From an uncultured Christensenellaceae bacterium (GTDB taxonomy: Bacteria; Bacillota; Clostridia; Christensenellales; Christensenellaceae): DNA of 64,000 nt. Position numbers and translations under genes: made by a program. Of the stretch, positions 32,168 through 41,027 are shown in pieces (positions within the stretch are counted from its first letter, which is position 1; each line of letters begins with the position of its first letter). The notes beneath the pieces were generated by a model. That model was given only the letters and a program-made list of their open reading frames with translations, made no database searches and was not told the DNA's origin. Location of the stretch: assembly GCA_934555865.1 (NCBI GenBank), contig CAKTFI010000001.1, positions 25,785-89,784 on the forward strand, in the 5' to 3' direction.

Positions 32168-33955
32168 ATGAAAAAGGCAATATCCTTTCTATTGGCCGTC
32201 ATGTTGACGGTGTGCGCCGCATGCGCGCTGCCGTCGGTGGCCTTTGCAGAGGGAACGACCCCGGGAGAAGGCGAGGAAGAAAAGCCGGTAGAGAATGTGA
32301 ACCTGGCGATTAAAAGCTATTCTCCGACCTCGATGGTGAGCGGCGGAGATGTCACGCTGGACATCGCGATCACCAACAGCGGCAGCGACATTCAAAACGC
32401 CAAGCTGAAGATCGGCGGCAACACCGTGGCGGACTACGGCACGATCGCGGCGGGCTCGACGGAAAGCTACAAGAACTCGTACAATGTGTCGTCGGATCGG
32501 CTGGACAAGGACATCGAAGTCGAGCTGCAATACACCTTTAACGGGGAACAGCGCAGCAAGAAGAGCTCCTTCAAGGTCGCGAAGAAGGCCGCTTCGGTCA
32601 ATGTCTCTACGGCAGTGAAGGCGGACAACACCGAGGTCGAAAGCGGCAGCAAGGTCAAGCTGACCTTTGCCATCGAAAACAAGGGCAATGTCAAGATCGA
32701 AAACGCGACGATCACGGCCAGCGAGCTCAACAAGGGCAAGAGCATCTGCAGCGCCTTCTCGGTGGAGGCGGGCAACAGCAAGGTTGTCACCTATTCGGCG
32801 ACGATCACCGAGACGACGCTCATCGAGCCGGTGCTCACCTATACGGCCGACGGCAAAAAGTACACCAAGAATATGGACGCGATCACGATCAATGTGGACG
32901 AAGTGCTCCTAAGCGTGGTGGCGTCGGTGTCCAACGCCTATCCGGCTGCGGATGAGGAGATCAATTTCACCATTGCCATGACGAACAGCGGCAATGTCGA
33001 CATGCAGAACCTGGCGCTCACGGCTTCGAATGGCGAGACGATTGCGCTTTCCAGCACCAAGCTGCCGGCCGGCGGCACGCTGGAGGCCAAGTTCCCCATC
33101 ACGCTGGAGGAAAGCGGCATCCTCTCCTTTACGCTCAAGGCGGAGGATGCGGCGGGCAAGGAATATACCTATACTTCCAACCCGATCAACATCGTTGTAC
33201 AGGAAAAGCCCGCGCAGGACTATACCGGCAAGCTCTCGCTCATCGTGACGGCAGATACCAGCGCGTACAAGAAGGAAAACCTCATCAAGTTCACGCTGAC
33301 GCTCAAGAACGAGACGGACGCGACCTTCACCGATGTGGCGCTGACGGAGGATTCGATCGGCGACCTGGGGCTCGGGACAATCGCCTCGCTCTACCCCGGA
33401 GAGACCAACTATACCTATGAACTCAAGGCGGAGCTGGACGGCCACAAGACCTATTACTTCAAGATGACGGGCGTGGACCCGGACGGCTATACCGTCGTGG
33501 TATCGGCCAACGCCATCGAGGTGGAGGTCAATCCGAAGAAGTCCAACGGCCTCGGCGCGCTTTTGTGGATCGTCATCATCATCGTCCTGCTTTTGATCGG
33601 CGGCGGCGTAACGCTGCTGGTGCTGATCGGCAAGGAAAAGAAGGCGCAGGCGGCGGAAAAGGAAGCGCAGGAACGGCCGGTGGTGCGCCGGGCGGTCGCG
33701 CGGACGCCGCAGCAGGCGGCAGAGCCGGTCGAAGCGCCGGAGCAGGCACCGGAGGAATTGCCGGAAGAGCCGGAATTCCCGGAGGAAGCGCCCGCGGAGG
33801 AGCCGGTGGAGCGCGCCTTGCCGCGCGATATGGAGATCGAGCCCACGGAGGAAAAGCCGGAGATCGAGGAATTCCCGCAGCGCAAGCGCGAAAAGCCTGC
33901 TGCACCCAAGCGGATCAACCGCTCTTCGGACTTTGTGGACCGCAATAACTTCTAA
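32168..33955 (+). CDS. Membrane-anchored surface protein with CARDB-like repeats
   Basis: Protein of 595 residues. Signal peptide about 1-29 (ends AFA), then four Ig-like repeats of roughly 105 residues of the CARDB/DUF11 type (phrases such as DITITNSGS and FAIENKGNVKIENATI mark each strand pair), one membrane helix near residues 462-485, then a cytoplasmic tail of about 110 residues that is very rich in Glu and Pro and ends in basic KRINRSSDFVDRN. It looks like an adhesion or export-linked structural protein with a cytosolic interaction tail. GGGAGG precedes the start. Confidence 0.8.
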   Translation: MKKAISFLLAVMLTVCAACALPSVAFAEGTTPGEGEEEKPVENVNLAIKSYSPTSMVSGGDVTLDIAITNSGSDIQNAKLKIGGNTVADYGTIAAGSTESYKNSYNVSSDRLDKDIEVELQYTFNGEQRSKKSSFKVAKKAASVNVSTAVKADNTEVESGSKVKLTFAIENKGNVKIENATITASELNKGKSICSAFSVEAGNSKVVTYSATITETTLIEPVLTYTADGKKYTKNMDAITINVDEVLLSVVASVSNAYPAADEEINFTIAMTNSGNVDMQNLALTASNGETIALSSTKLPAGGTLEAKFPITLEESGILSFTLKAEDAAGKEYTYTSNPINIVVQEKPAQDYTGKLSLIVTADTSAYKKENLIKFTLTLKNETDATFTDVALTEDSIGDLGLGTIASLYPGETNYTYELKAELDGHKTYYFKMTGVDPDGYTVVVSANAIEVEVNPKKSNGLGALLWIVIIIVLLLIGGGVTLLVLIGKEKKAQAAEKEAQERPVVRRAVARTPQQAAEPVEAPEQAPEELPEEPEFPEEAPAEEPVERALPRDMEIEPTEEKPEIEEFPQRKREKPAAPKRINRSSDFVDRNNF

Positions 33956-33972
33956 GAACCAGGCAAAGCAAC

Positions 33973-34004
33973 AAAAAAGAGAGCCAAGCGGCTCTCTTTT
34001 TTTT
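33973..34004. terminator. Bidirectional terminator
   Basis: AGAGAGCC / GGCTCTCT with T-runs on both strands between two convergent genes. Confidence 0.85.
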
Positions 34005-34835
34005 TTATTTCCGCAGGAACAGGCGCGTGCTGGGCGCGTCTCCGGCTAGGATGGCGTCGAGCGGGTATTTCGCATTGGCGATGCGGACCTCCGTGCCGTT
34101 CTCGATGGCCTGCTTGGCATAGAGCAGCTTGGCCTTGGCCCCGTTGGCGCCGACGCGGGAAGCCCCCTGGCAAAAGGACATGGCCTCGTCGATCTTTGCC
34201 TCCATCTCCTGCACGCTCTCGCCGGAGATCTCCGGGATCAGCGTCGAGGGGTCGTGGACATCGCGGTAGATCCCGTTGGTCGAGGTCAGGATGACGAGCC
34301 GCCTCGCGCCGACGAGCGAGGCGACGACGGCAGCCGTTTCGTCGTTGTCCACACATTCGACGATGCCGGCGCGCTCCTCGCGCAGGGCGGCGATCTCCAT
34401 GCGTCGCGTTTCCTCGTTGCTCAGGGGGTCGGGGGAGTTGACGTTCGGGATCGCGTTCTGGTTGGCGGCGCGGTAGAAAAATTTCCGCAGGTGGTCCGCC
34501 TTTTCCCGGTCGTTGAAATGCATGTGCTCGACCAGCACCTGCCGGAGGGAGTAGCGCGGGTCGGCAAACTGCCGGTAGAGCGACATCAACAGCGCCTGCC
34601 CCTGGGCGGAATAGTCGGTCTTGATCTCCTCCAGGTCGCCGCGCAGCTCGCTGCCGTTGCGGTGTAGGTAGTCGATGCGCCCGATCTCGGTCGCGCCGGA
34701 GCTGACGAGGATATACCCCGGGCGCAGGGCGCGGGCGAGGCTGGAAATGCGGTTATAGTCGATCTCATTGGTGTCTTCGCGGATCATGGCCATCGATCCG
34801 ATCTTGACGACCACATCAAAATTCAAATTTTTCAT
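34005..34835 (-). CDS. Amino-acid kinase family protein, glutamate-5-kinase-like
   Basis: Protein of 276 residues with the amino-acid-kinase fold. VVKIGS at the N-terminus, VSSGATEIGR near residue 44, VDNDETAAVVASL near 162 and LTSTNGIY near 182 parallel glutamate 5-kinase (ProB), but there is no PUA domain and no proA beside it. The substrate could therefore be glutamate or another carboxylate or phosphonate. AAGGA lies about nine bases before the start. Own promoter at 34869-34897. Confidence 0.75.
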   Translation of the reverse strand: MKNLNFDVVVKIGSMAMIREDTNEIDYNRISSLARALRPGYILVSSGATEIGRIDYLHRNGSELRGDLEEIKTDYSAQGQALLMSLYRQFADPRYSLRQVLVEHMHFNDREKADHLRKFFYRAANQNAIPNVNSPDPLSNEETRRMEIAALREERAGIVECVDNDETAAVVASLVGARRLVILTSTNGIYRDVHDPSTLIPEISGESVQEMEAKIDEAMSFCQGASRVGANGAKAKLLYAKQAIENGTEVRIANAKYPLDAILAGDAPSTRLFLRK

Positions 34836-34868
34836 CGGGAGAATTCCTTTATTTTACAATCTATCCTT

Positions 34869-34897
34869 AGTATAGCGGCTTTGGAGCGGCGCGGCAA
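34869..34897 (-). promoter_or_regulatory. Promoter of the amino-acid kinase gene
   Basis: On the minus strand TTGCCG, 17-bp spacer, TATACT. Confidence 0.7.
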
Positions 34898-34924
34898 GCC
34901 CTGATTTTGGCGGGAATGCCGCGG

Positions 34925-35446
34925 TCACGGAAGCGGCGCGTGGTGCGTTCCAAAGAGGGCGCAGCCGGGCTCGTGCGCCTCGATCGCGCCGACGCTCATG
35001 AGAAAGGATTCGCAGATGACCGGCCCGCAGAAGGAGAAGCCGCACTTTTTGAGCTGCCGGCTGAGCGCCTCCGGCGAGATGCCGCTGTAGATAAGGCGCA
35101 AAAAGGCGCCCGGTTCCGGGAAATGCCGCAAAAGCGCCTGCGCATTCTGTCGGACGGCATAGATCTTGCGGCGGTTGCGGATGATGCCGGCGTCCTGCAT
35201 TAAGGAATCCAGGTATTCGTCGGAAAGCTCCGCACAGCGCCGCAGGTCAAAGCCGCAAAACGCGCGTTCGAACGCGGGCTGCTTGGCCAGCACCGTGCGC
35301 CAGGAAAGGCCGGCCTGAAAGCCCTCGAGGCAGAGCTTGGCAAACAGGGCGGCGTCGCTTTTGCGCGGGCGGCCATAGACCGTGTCATGGTATTGGATGA
35401 GCAGGGCGTCGTTCGCCCAAGCACAGCGAGAAATATCGTTTGGCAT
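34925..35446 (-). CDS. tag: DNA-3-methyladenine glycosylase I
   Basis: Base-excision repair enzyme of 173 residues removing 3-methyladenine. The start RCAWANDALLIQYHDTVYG, the LSWRTVLAKQPAF helix and zinc-site residues (early Cys/His and the final GTHH) are typical of Tag. GGAGG stands six bases before the start. It follows the VanY-like gene by 20 bases on the same strand and is probably co-transcribed. Confidence 0.92.
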   Translation of the reverse strand: MPNDISRCAWANDALLIQYHDTVYGRPRKSDAALFAKLCLEGFQAGLSWRTVLAKQPAFERAFCGFDLRRCAELSDEYLDSLMQDAGIIRNRRKIYAVRQNAQALLRHFPEPGAFLRLIYSGISPEALSRQLKKCGFSFCGPVICESFLMSVGAIEAHEPGCALFGTHHAPLP

Positions 35447-35466
35447 AGCTTCCTCCGAAAAATGCG

Positions 35467-36411
35467 TCAGGCGAGGTCGTAGAGCGCCAGGTATTCCTCG
35501 AGGCAGAGGCCGCTTTCAAAGATGGCCGCGGCGGCCTCTTTGCCGACATAACGGTAGTGCCATGGCTCGAACATAACGCCGGTTACGGATTGCTTGCCGT
35601 CCGGGTACCGGAGGATGAAACCGTATTGATGGGCGTGCTCGGCGAGCCATTTAGCCTCGCGTGTGTCCTTGTAATCGCTGGTGCCGTGCGGGACGCTGTC
35701 GCAGAGGATGTCCACGGCGAGGCCCGTGCAATGCTCGCTGGCCGTCGCGGGGACGGTCTTGACCGGGTTGGCATAGACATCGTCGCCGTAGGTCGGGTCC
35801 TTTTTCAGGCGGTTGTCCCAAAAGCTCTGCTGCGTGGCGCGGTCGCGGTAGGCACTGTTCAGGATGAAGGTTGTGATCCCGTCAGCCTCTGCCGCCCGGA
35901 ACAGCTCGCTGAGCGCCTGGGCGGTCTCCTGCGTGACTTTTGTCGCACCGGAATTCACTGTGACACAGGCAGGGAGCATGCCCGTGACCGAGACCAGGTC
36001 GGCTGGCTCTGCATAGTTCGGGTGGTCGAAATTGACGAGCAGTACTGTCTTAGCGATCGCATAGGCGCGGTCATATGCCTCGTCCGTGCCCGACGGGGCG
36101 GGATTGATCGGATCGCTTACTGGGTCGGAAGGCAGCGCACTGGAGGAGTCTGTGCGCTGTGATGCATCCGGCGCGGTGACGGGGAGCACCTTTTTGAAAA
36201 AGACGAACCGGCAGAGTAGATACCCGCTCAGCACGACCAGCAGCACTGCTAGCGCGCCAAAGAGCCGCCGACTGTGCCGACGGCGACGCTGACGATGGCC
36301 GCCGCGGTCGATGAGCGGAGAGCTCGGATGCCGCCGCGCATAGGGCGGAGGGGGCGGGGGACGGTGACTAGTTTGTGGGCGCGCGGGGCGCAGGGGGCGT
36401 TGTGCAGCCAT
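35467..36411 (-). CDS. D-alanyl-D-alanine carboxypeptidase, VanY/M15B type
   Basis: Membrane-anchored zinc carboxypeptidase of 314 residues that trims the terminal D-Ala of wall precursors. The cytosolic N-terminus is unusually rich in proline and arginine (residues 1-50), followed by a membrane helix (about 51-70) and a Ser/Pro linker. The catalytic domain has SEHCTGLAVD (SxHxxGxAxD) and EPWHYRY (ExxH). GGAGG precedes the start at 36411. No other van genes are nearby, so a housekeeping wall-trimming role is likely. Confidence 0.9.
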   Translation of the reverse strand: MAAQRPLRPARPQTSHRPPPPPPYARRHPSSPLIDRGGHRQRRRRHSRRLFGALAVLLVVLSGYLLCRFVFFKKVLPVTAPDASQRTDSSSALPSDPVSDPINPAPSGTDEAYDRAYAIAKTVLLVNFDHPNYAEPADLVSVTGMLPACVTVNSGATKVTQETAQALSELFRAAEADGITTFILNSAYRDRATQQSFWDNRLKKDPTYGDDVYANPVKTVPATASEHCTGLAVDILCDSVPHGTSDYKDTREAKWLAEHAHQYGFILRYPDGKQSVTGVMFEPWHYRYVGKEAAAAIFESGLCLEEYLALYDLA

Positions 36412-36900
36412 ACAAAAAACCTCCAAATCAAACTTTTTTCTATCATACCACAAAACGGCGGGGATGGGGAATGGGAAGTGATGGAAGGGGCAGTACCTGT
36501 GCAGGGGCGGGTACGGCGGCGGTCGATGGGGTCATTGCGGACACGGGGCGCTGCTGCCTGCGCAGGGGCGAGCATATGGAGGAAGCGGAGGCCCGCGGCT
36601 CTTTGGCAGTTCTGGCGAGGGAGCTCTGCGGGAGGGGGATTGTACGCCTAAAATGCCGGAGGCAATGTAACAAGCGGGGATACGCTCCTGCGGAAGGGGA
36701 GTGGCGAGGCAGGAGGCGGCTTTCGTGGTATCTTCACATAAGAGGAAAGAAAGTGCAAACAGCAGGCGATTTCCGGGGTAACAGGGGGGCAGAGGCAAAG
36801 TTCCTTATAGAAGGGAAAAATGGAGATGGGCAAGGGTTGATAAAACAGGAAAGCGGGGTTTTCAAAAAAGGGGCAAAAAGAGGTGTAAACGATAAAAGCC
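36412..36900. other. Intergenic region without a convincing gene
   Basis: About 490 bases, purine-rich on the plus strand in its right half. Plus-strand open frames cross it but have no ribosome binding site, and their translations are biased toward Gly/Arg/Lys as expected of noncoding purine-rich DNA. No hairpin terminator or known RNA motif seen. Confidence 0.5.
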
Positions 36901-36929
36901 TTGTTACGAAAGAATAACGGCGCTATAAT
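36901..36929 (+). promoter_or_regulatory. Promoter of thyA-folA
   Basis: TTGTTA, 17-bp spacer, TATAAT, 45 bases before the start. Confidence 0.75.
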
Positions 36930-36973
36930 AATAGGGCACATTTTATCCATTTTTGAAACAACAGGAGGCGTCT

Positions 36974-37810
36974 ATGAGCCGCGCGGATACGATATTTTTA
37001 CAGAACTGCCGAGATATTTTGCAGAACGGAACCTGGGACACGGACCTGCCCGTGCGGCCGCATTGGGCGGACGGCACGCCGGCGCACACGGTGAAGCGCT
37101 TTGGGGTTGTCAACCGCTATGACCTGCGGGAGGAATTCCCCATCCTGACCGTGCGCAAGATCAATTTCAAGGCGGCGTTGGACGAGATCTTCTGGATCTG
37201 GCAGAAGAAGTCCAACCGCATCGCCGACTTGCACAGCCACATCTGGGACCAGTGGGCGGACGAAAACGGGACGATCGGCAAGGCCTATGGGTACCAATTG
37301 GGCGTCAAGCACCGCTACCCCGAGGGCATGTTCGACCAGGTCGACCGCGTGCTGTACGACCTGACGCACAATCCGCAGAGCCGGCGCATCCTGACCAACC
37401 TGTATAATCACGCGGATCTGAGCGAGATGCAGCTCTACCCCTGCGCCTACAGCCTGACCTTCAATGTCACGGGGCGTACGCTCAACTGCATCCTGAATCA
37501 GCGCTCGCAGGATATGCTGACGGCGAACGGGTGGAATGTCTGCCAATACGCGGCGCTGGTGCATATGTTCGCGCGGGCGAGCGGGCTGGAGGCGGGCGAG
37601 CTCGTGCATGTCATCGCCGACGCGCATATCTATGACCGGCATGTCCCGATCGTGGAAAAGCTGCTGGAGCGGGAGGCGGACTGCCTGCCCGCGCCGAAGC
37701 TCGTGATCGCGGACGGCGTGACGGATTTTTACGCCTTTACGGCGGACAATGTCTACCTGGAAGGGTATGAGAGCCTCAAGGGGATCGGCAAGATCCCGGT
37801 GGCGATCTGA
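36974..37810 (+). CDS. thyA: Thymidylate synthase
   Basis: Folate-dependent enzyme of 278 residues that converts dUMP to dTMP. The catalytic cysteine lies in LYPCAYSL near residue 155, with the conserved LNQRSQDM and the final dUMP-binding HIYDRH region. Compared with the classical ThyA the spacing is slightly shorter. AGGAGG lies five bases before the ATG at 36974. It is followed 11 bases later by folA, whose product regenerates the tetrahydrofolate that this reaction oxidises. Confidence 0.95.
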   Translation: MSRADTIFLQNCRDILQNGTWDTDLPVRPHWADGTPAHTVKRFGVVNRYDLREEFPILTVRKINFKAALDEIFWIWQKKSNRIADLHSHIWDQWADENGTIGKAYGYQLGVKHRYPEGMFDQVDRVLYDLTHNPQSRRILTNLYNHADLSEMQLYPCAYSLTFNVTGRTLNCILNQRSQDMLTANGWNVCQYAALVHMFARASGLEAGELVHVIADAHIYDRHVPIVEKLLEREADCLPAPKLVIADGVTDFYAFTADNVYLEGYESLKGIGKIPVAI

Positions 37811-37821
37811 GGGAGGTGCGC

Positions 37822-38334
37822 ATGAACTTTATCTTGGCGGCGGACGAGCGGTGGGCGATCGGCAACCGGGGCGGGCTCTTGGTGCACCTGCCGGGCGACA
37901 TGAAATTTTTTCGGCGGACGACACGCGGCAAGACGGTCGTGATGGGGCGCAAGACCTTTGAGAGCCTGCCCGGCGGCGCGCTCAAAAACCGCGAAAACAT
38001 CGTGCTTTCCCGCGCAGACTATGCGGCGGAGGGCGCGGCGGTCGTGCATACGGTGGAGGAGCTGCTGGCGCGCCTGGCGGGCAAGGCCGAGGACGAGGTC
38101 TTCTGCATCGGCGGCGGAGAGATCTACCGCCTGCTGCTCCCCTATGCGCAAAAGATCTACCTGACCCGGATCTACAAGACCTTTGCGGCGGACACCTATT
38201 TCCCCGACTTGGACGCGCTCGGCGGGTGGGAATGCCGCAAAGAGAGCGAGCTTTTTTCCGAAAACGGCGTAGAGTACCGCTTCCTCGTCTATGAACGCGC
38301 GGCGGCAGGGCGTGCGGGCGAAAGTTCGTATTGA
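37822..38334 (+). CDS. folA: Dihydrofolate reductase
   Basis: NADPH-dependent enzyme of 170 residues. Motifs: AIGNRGGLLVHLPGDM with the substrate loop, GKTVVMGRKTFESLP, and the NADPH loop IGGGEIY. The start at 37822 (MNFILA) is chosen as GGAGG stands five bases upstream; the GTG two codons earlier lies within that site. The acidic residue of the active site appears as the Asp of LPGDMKFF. The pduL promoter overlaps its stop codon. Confidence 0.95.
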   Translation: MNFILAADERWAIGNRGGLLVHLPGDMKFFRRTTRGKTVVMGRKTFESLPGGALKNRENIVLSRADYAAEGAAVVHTVEELLARLAGKAEDEVFCIGGGEIYRLLLPYAQKIYLTRIYKTFAADTYFPDLDALGGWECRKESELFSENGVEYRFLVYERAAAGRAGESSY

Positions 38335-38359
38335 TAAACGGGAACGCGTATAGTAGAAT
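38331..38359 (+). promoter_or_regulatory. Promoter of pduL
   Basis: TTGATA, 17-bp spacer, TAGAAT; the -35 element overlaps the folA stop codon. Confidence 0.7.
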
Positions 38360-38387
38360 AAGGGTAGAAACAAAGGAGGAAAATGAT

Positions 38388-38966
38388 ATGTCCGAGAAAT
38401 CATTTTTGGTAGAAGTCTCCGCACGCCATGTGCATCTCTCCAAGGAAGATGTCGCTGTGCTGTTTGGCGAAGGCAAGAAATTGACATATGTCCGGGACCT
38501 TTCGCAGCCGGGACAGTTCGTATGTGAAGAGCGGGTCGACATCGTAGGCCCGAAGCGCACGATCTCCAATGTCGTCATCCTGGGGCCGGAGCGCAAGGAA
38601 AGCCAGGTCGAGGTCTCGATGACCGACTGCTTCACGCTGGGCGCGATCGGCCCGGTGCGGGAGAGCGGCGACCTCGAGGGCAGCGCGCCCATCACCCTCA
38701 AGGGGCCGGCGGGCGAACTCAAGCTGGAAAAGGGCCTGATCGTCGCAAAGCGGCACATTCACATGACCCCGGCCGATGCGGAACGCCTGGGCGTGCAGGA
38801 TAAGCAGATCGTCAAGGTTCGCGTGGACACGGCGCGGCCGCTCATCTTTGACGATGTGGTCGTCCGCGTCAGTCCGTCCTATGCGTTGGCGATGCATGTG
38901 GACACCGACGAGGCAAATGCGGCGTTGATCGGCAGAAGCGGCTGCCAGGGCGAAATCGTACTTTGA
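38388..38966 (+). CDS. pduL: Phosphate propanoyltransferase / phosphotransacetylase PduL
   Basis: Enzyme of 192 residues that exchanges CoA and phosphate on short acyl groups (acetyl- or propionyl-CoA to acyl phosphate). It has two PduL domains with the metal-binding His pairs ARHVHLS near residue 15 and KRHIHMT near residue 124. There is no encapsulation peptide before the first domain, so it is probably a free cytosolic fermentative form rather than a microcompartment enzyme. AAAGGAGG precedes the start. An acetate-kinase-like partner lies at 61942. Confidence 0.92.
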   Translation: MSEKSFLVEVSARHVHLSKEDVAVLFGEGKKLTYVRDLSQPGQFVCEERVDIVGPKRTISNVVILGPERKESQVEVSMTDCFTLGAIGPVRESGDLEGSAPITLKGPAGELKLEKGLIVAKRHIHMTPADAERLGVQDKQIVKVRVDTARPLIFDDVVVRVSPSYALAMHVDTDEANAALIGRSGCQGEIVL

Positions 38967-38969
38967 CAG

Positions 38970-39006
38970 AAAAAAGGGCAGAACATGGCGTTCTGCCCTT
39001 TTTTTA
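38970..39006 (+). terminator. Terminator of pduL
   Basis: AAAAGGGCAGAAC / GTTCTGCCCTTTT with an ATGGC loop and a long T-run. Confidence 0.9.
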
Positions 39007-39032
39007 TAAGAAAAGAAAGGGTTAAGAAGAGC

Positions 39033-40193
39033 ATGGGAGAAAAGAAAGACGAGGTCTGGCAGCTTTGCGCCAGGACGGACAAACCGGAAGAGGAATATGT
39101 CATGGTGACGCTCCCCAAGAGCAGCTATGAGGCGTTCCACTGTATGCTGGATTATCCGATCACGGGTTGGCACGAGCGGGATGAGACAGCCATGGGCCGG
39201 GCGGAGTGGAACAAGGACCTGTACCCGCTGCCCGCGGACTATCGCCGCAGAGAGGATGTCCCGCATGGGCGCATCGTCGGCCACACGATGGAGGACTGCC
39301 TGTTTTATCCGGGCGTCAAGCATAAATACTGGGTCTATACCCCGGCGCAGTACGACGGCTCGACGCCGACCGACCTCATCCTGTTTTTGGATGGGCAGAT
39401 GTACATGCGCGAGGCCTGCACGGAGCCCATCCGCCCGAAGGACGGCAAGCGCGTCATCATGAGCGACCTGTTGGATGCGGTCCCGGCGGACGGCGAGCTT
39501 TCCCTGCCCGCGGATCGGGACAATGTGACCGACCTATTGGACAACTTGATCGCGGACGGCAAGATCCCGCTCACGATCGCGGTGTTTTTGACGCCGGGCT
39601 ACCCCGGCCCGGGCGAGCCGGTCTATGGCACGGGCAAGGGTATCACCAACCGCAGCGTGGAATACGACACGGTGAGCGACTGGTTCCCCCGCTTTTTGGC
39701 GGAGGAATTCCTGCCAAAGGCGCTCGACGGCTATAAGATCACGGCCGACCCTGCGGGGCACAGCGTCGTCGGTCTGAGCTCGAGCGGCATCGCCTCGTTT
39801 GCGGTGGCGTGGTACGACAACCACCTGTTCGGCAATGTCATCGCGGGCAGCCCCAGCTTCGGCAACATCCGCGGCGGCAACATCTGGCCGTCGATCATCC
39901 GGACGACGGACGAGAAAAAGTCGCTGCGCACCTGCATGTGCGTCGGCAAATACGATGCCGACATCATCTTCGGCGACTGGATCTTGGCCGACAGCGATGT
40001 GGCGAGCGCGCTCAACTACCGCGGCTATGACTTCCGCCTGATGATCAACGAGATGGGGCACAGTCTGACCTTCTTAAAATACATGCTCCCGCAGGCGCTC
40101 GCCTGGTTCTATCACGGAGAGGATGTCAATCCGGCACATTGCCGCATCCTCCGGCCGACGCCGCTCGTGACCGAGCCGCCCAAGCGCGATTAG
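39033..40193 (+). CDS. Alpha/beta-hydrolase esterase (esterase D / enterochelin-esterase type)
   Basis: Cytosolic serine esterase of 386 residues. The nucleophile elbow GLSSSG (GxSxxG) lies near residue 250, after HSVV, and a catalytic His in NEMGHS near 347; the phrase KYWVYTPAQYDG and FLDGQMYM matches the IroE/Fes-like esterase family (PF00756). An N-terminal 95-residue extension precedes the hydrolase. No iron or siderophore gene is near. The start at 39033 has only a weak AAGAAG, so the beginning is uncertain. Confidence 0.82.
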   Translation: MGEKKDEVWQLCARTDKPEEEYVMVTLPKSSYEAFHCMLDYPITGWHERDETAMGRAEWNKDLYPLPADYRRREDVPHGRIVGHTMEDCLFYPGVKHKYWVYTPAQYDGSTPTDLILFLDGQMYMREACTEPIRPKDGKRVIMSDLLDAVPADGELSLPADRDNVTDLLDNLIADGKIPLTIAVFLTPGYPGPGEPVYGTGKGITNRSVEYDTVSDWFPRFLAEEFLPKALDGYKITADPAGHSVVGLSSSGIASFAVAWYDNHLFGNVIAGSPSFGNIRGGNIWPSIIRTTDEKKSLRTCMCVGKYDADIIFGDWILADSDVASALNYRGYDFRLMINEMGHSLTFLKYMLPQALAWFYHGEDVNPAHCRILRPTPLVTEPPKRD

Positions 40194-40205
40194 GCAAAAA
40201 ACGAA

Positions 40206-40238
40206 TAAAAAAAGACATCCCGCGGGATGTCTTTTTTT
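40206..40238. terminator. Bidirectional terminator
   Basis: AAAGACATCCC / GGGATGTCTTT with T-runs on both sides, between two convergent genes. Confidence 0.85.
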
Positions 40239-40252
40239 GATGGGAAAGCGCC

Positions 40253-41002
40253 TTAGAGGCTGCATTCGAACAGGAACATTTCGCTGGAATCGTCCACGGC
40301 AGGATGTTTGTCGAACGAGGCATAGGTGCACACGGAGGCAAAGTCCAGCCCGGCAAGGATCGCCTCCATCTCGCCGAAACGGTAGAGGTGCGTTTGGAAA
40401 TCCATGAATTCCCGTTCCAGCAAGTCATCCCCTGCATAAAGCTCATAGAACCCAGGGGAGTATTGCGTCTGCGTCGCGGGGTCGTAATGATTCTTGGTGC
40501 GGAGCACGATCCGGTGGCCGTCCTGCATGGGAACGGCGACGGCTTCCCGGTAATCGGTGTCGTCCGGGCATCGGTCGGCCACGGTTTCGACGGCGAACAC
40601 GAGCTTTCCGCCGGGCGCGAGCCAGCTTTTCAGCTGCGCCAAAATGCGCCGACAGAGGGCGAGGTCCGTGAAGAGCGAAACCGAGCCGGAGGAGATGAAG
40701 ATGTAATCATAGGCCCGATCCGGCGTATAGGCGGCGATGTCCGCGCACACGGCGGGGGCGTTTGGGCATTTTTTCCGGAGCTTTGCGAGCATGTCCGGCG
40801 AGGCGTCCATCCCTTGGATGTCGAACCCCCGTTCGAAAAAGGGAAGGAGGAAACGGCCGCTCCCGCAGAGCGCTTCCAAAATGGCGTCGCCCGGACGGGC
40901 ATAGGAGAGATAGAAATCGAGTTCCTCCTGCGGCGCCTGCGCGTGCAGGATCTCGTACATCTCCGTGCACAGGCGGCCGTAGGAATTTTTTGGTTCAGAC
41001 AT
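40253..41002 (-). CDS. Class I SAM-dependent methyltransferase
   Basis: Cytosolic methyltransferase of 249 residues. The SAM-binding glycine loop is EALCGSGRFLLPF near residue 44, the acidic end of strand 2 is GMDASPDML and strand 4 is YIFISSGSVSLF. The C-terminal part is beta-rich. The target is not predictable. The ribosome binding site is poor (GGAAACC). It lies 25 bases behind pepT and is probably in the same transcript. Confidence 0.88.
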   Translation of the reverse strand: MSEPKNSYGRLCTEMYEILHAQAPQEELDFYLSYARPGDAILEALCGSGRFLLPFFERGFDIQGMDASPDMLAKLRKKCPNAPAVCADIAAYTPDRAYDYIFISSGSVSLFTDLALCRRILAQLKSWLAPGGKLVFAVETVADRCPDDTDYREAVAVPMQDGHRIVLRTKNHYDPATQTQYSPGFYELYAGDDLLEREFMDFQTHLYRFGEMEAILAGLDFASVCTYASFDKHPAVDDSSEMFLFECSL

Positions 41003-41027
41003 AAAATAAAGGTTTCCTTTTCGGTTA

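Noticed and set aside
36375-36917. Plus-strand open frame between the VanY and thyA genes
   Set aside because: Starts inside the VanY gene, no ribosome binding site, Gly/Arg/Lys-biased composition, and it ends in the thyA promoter.
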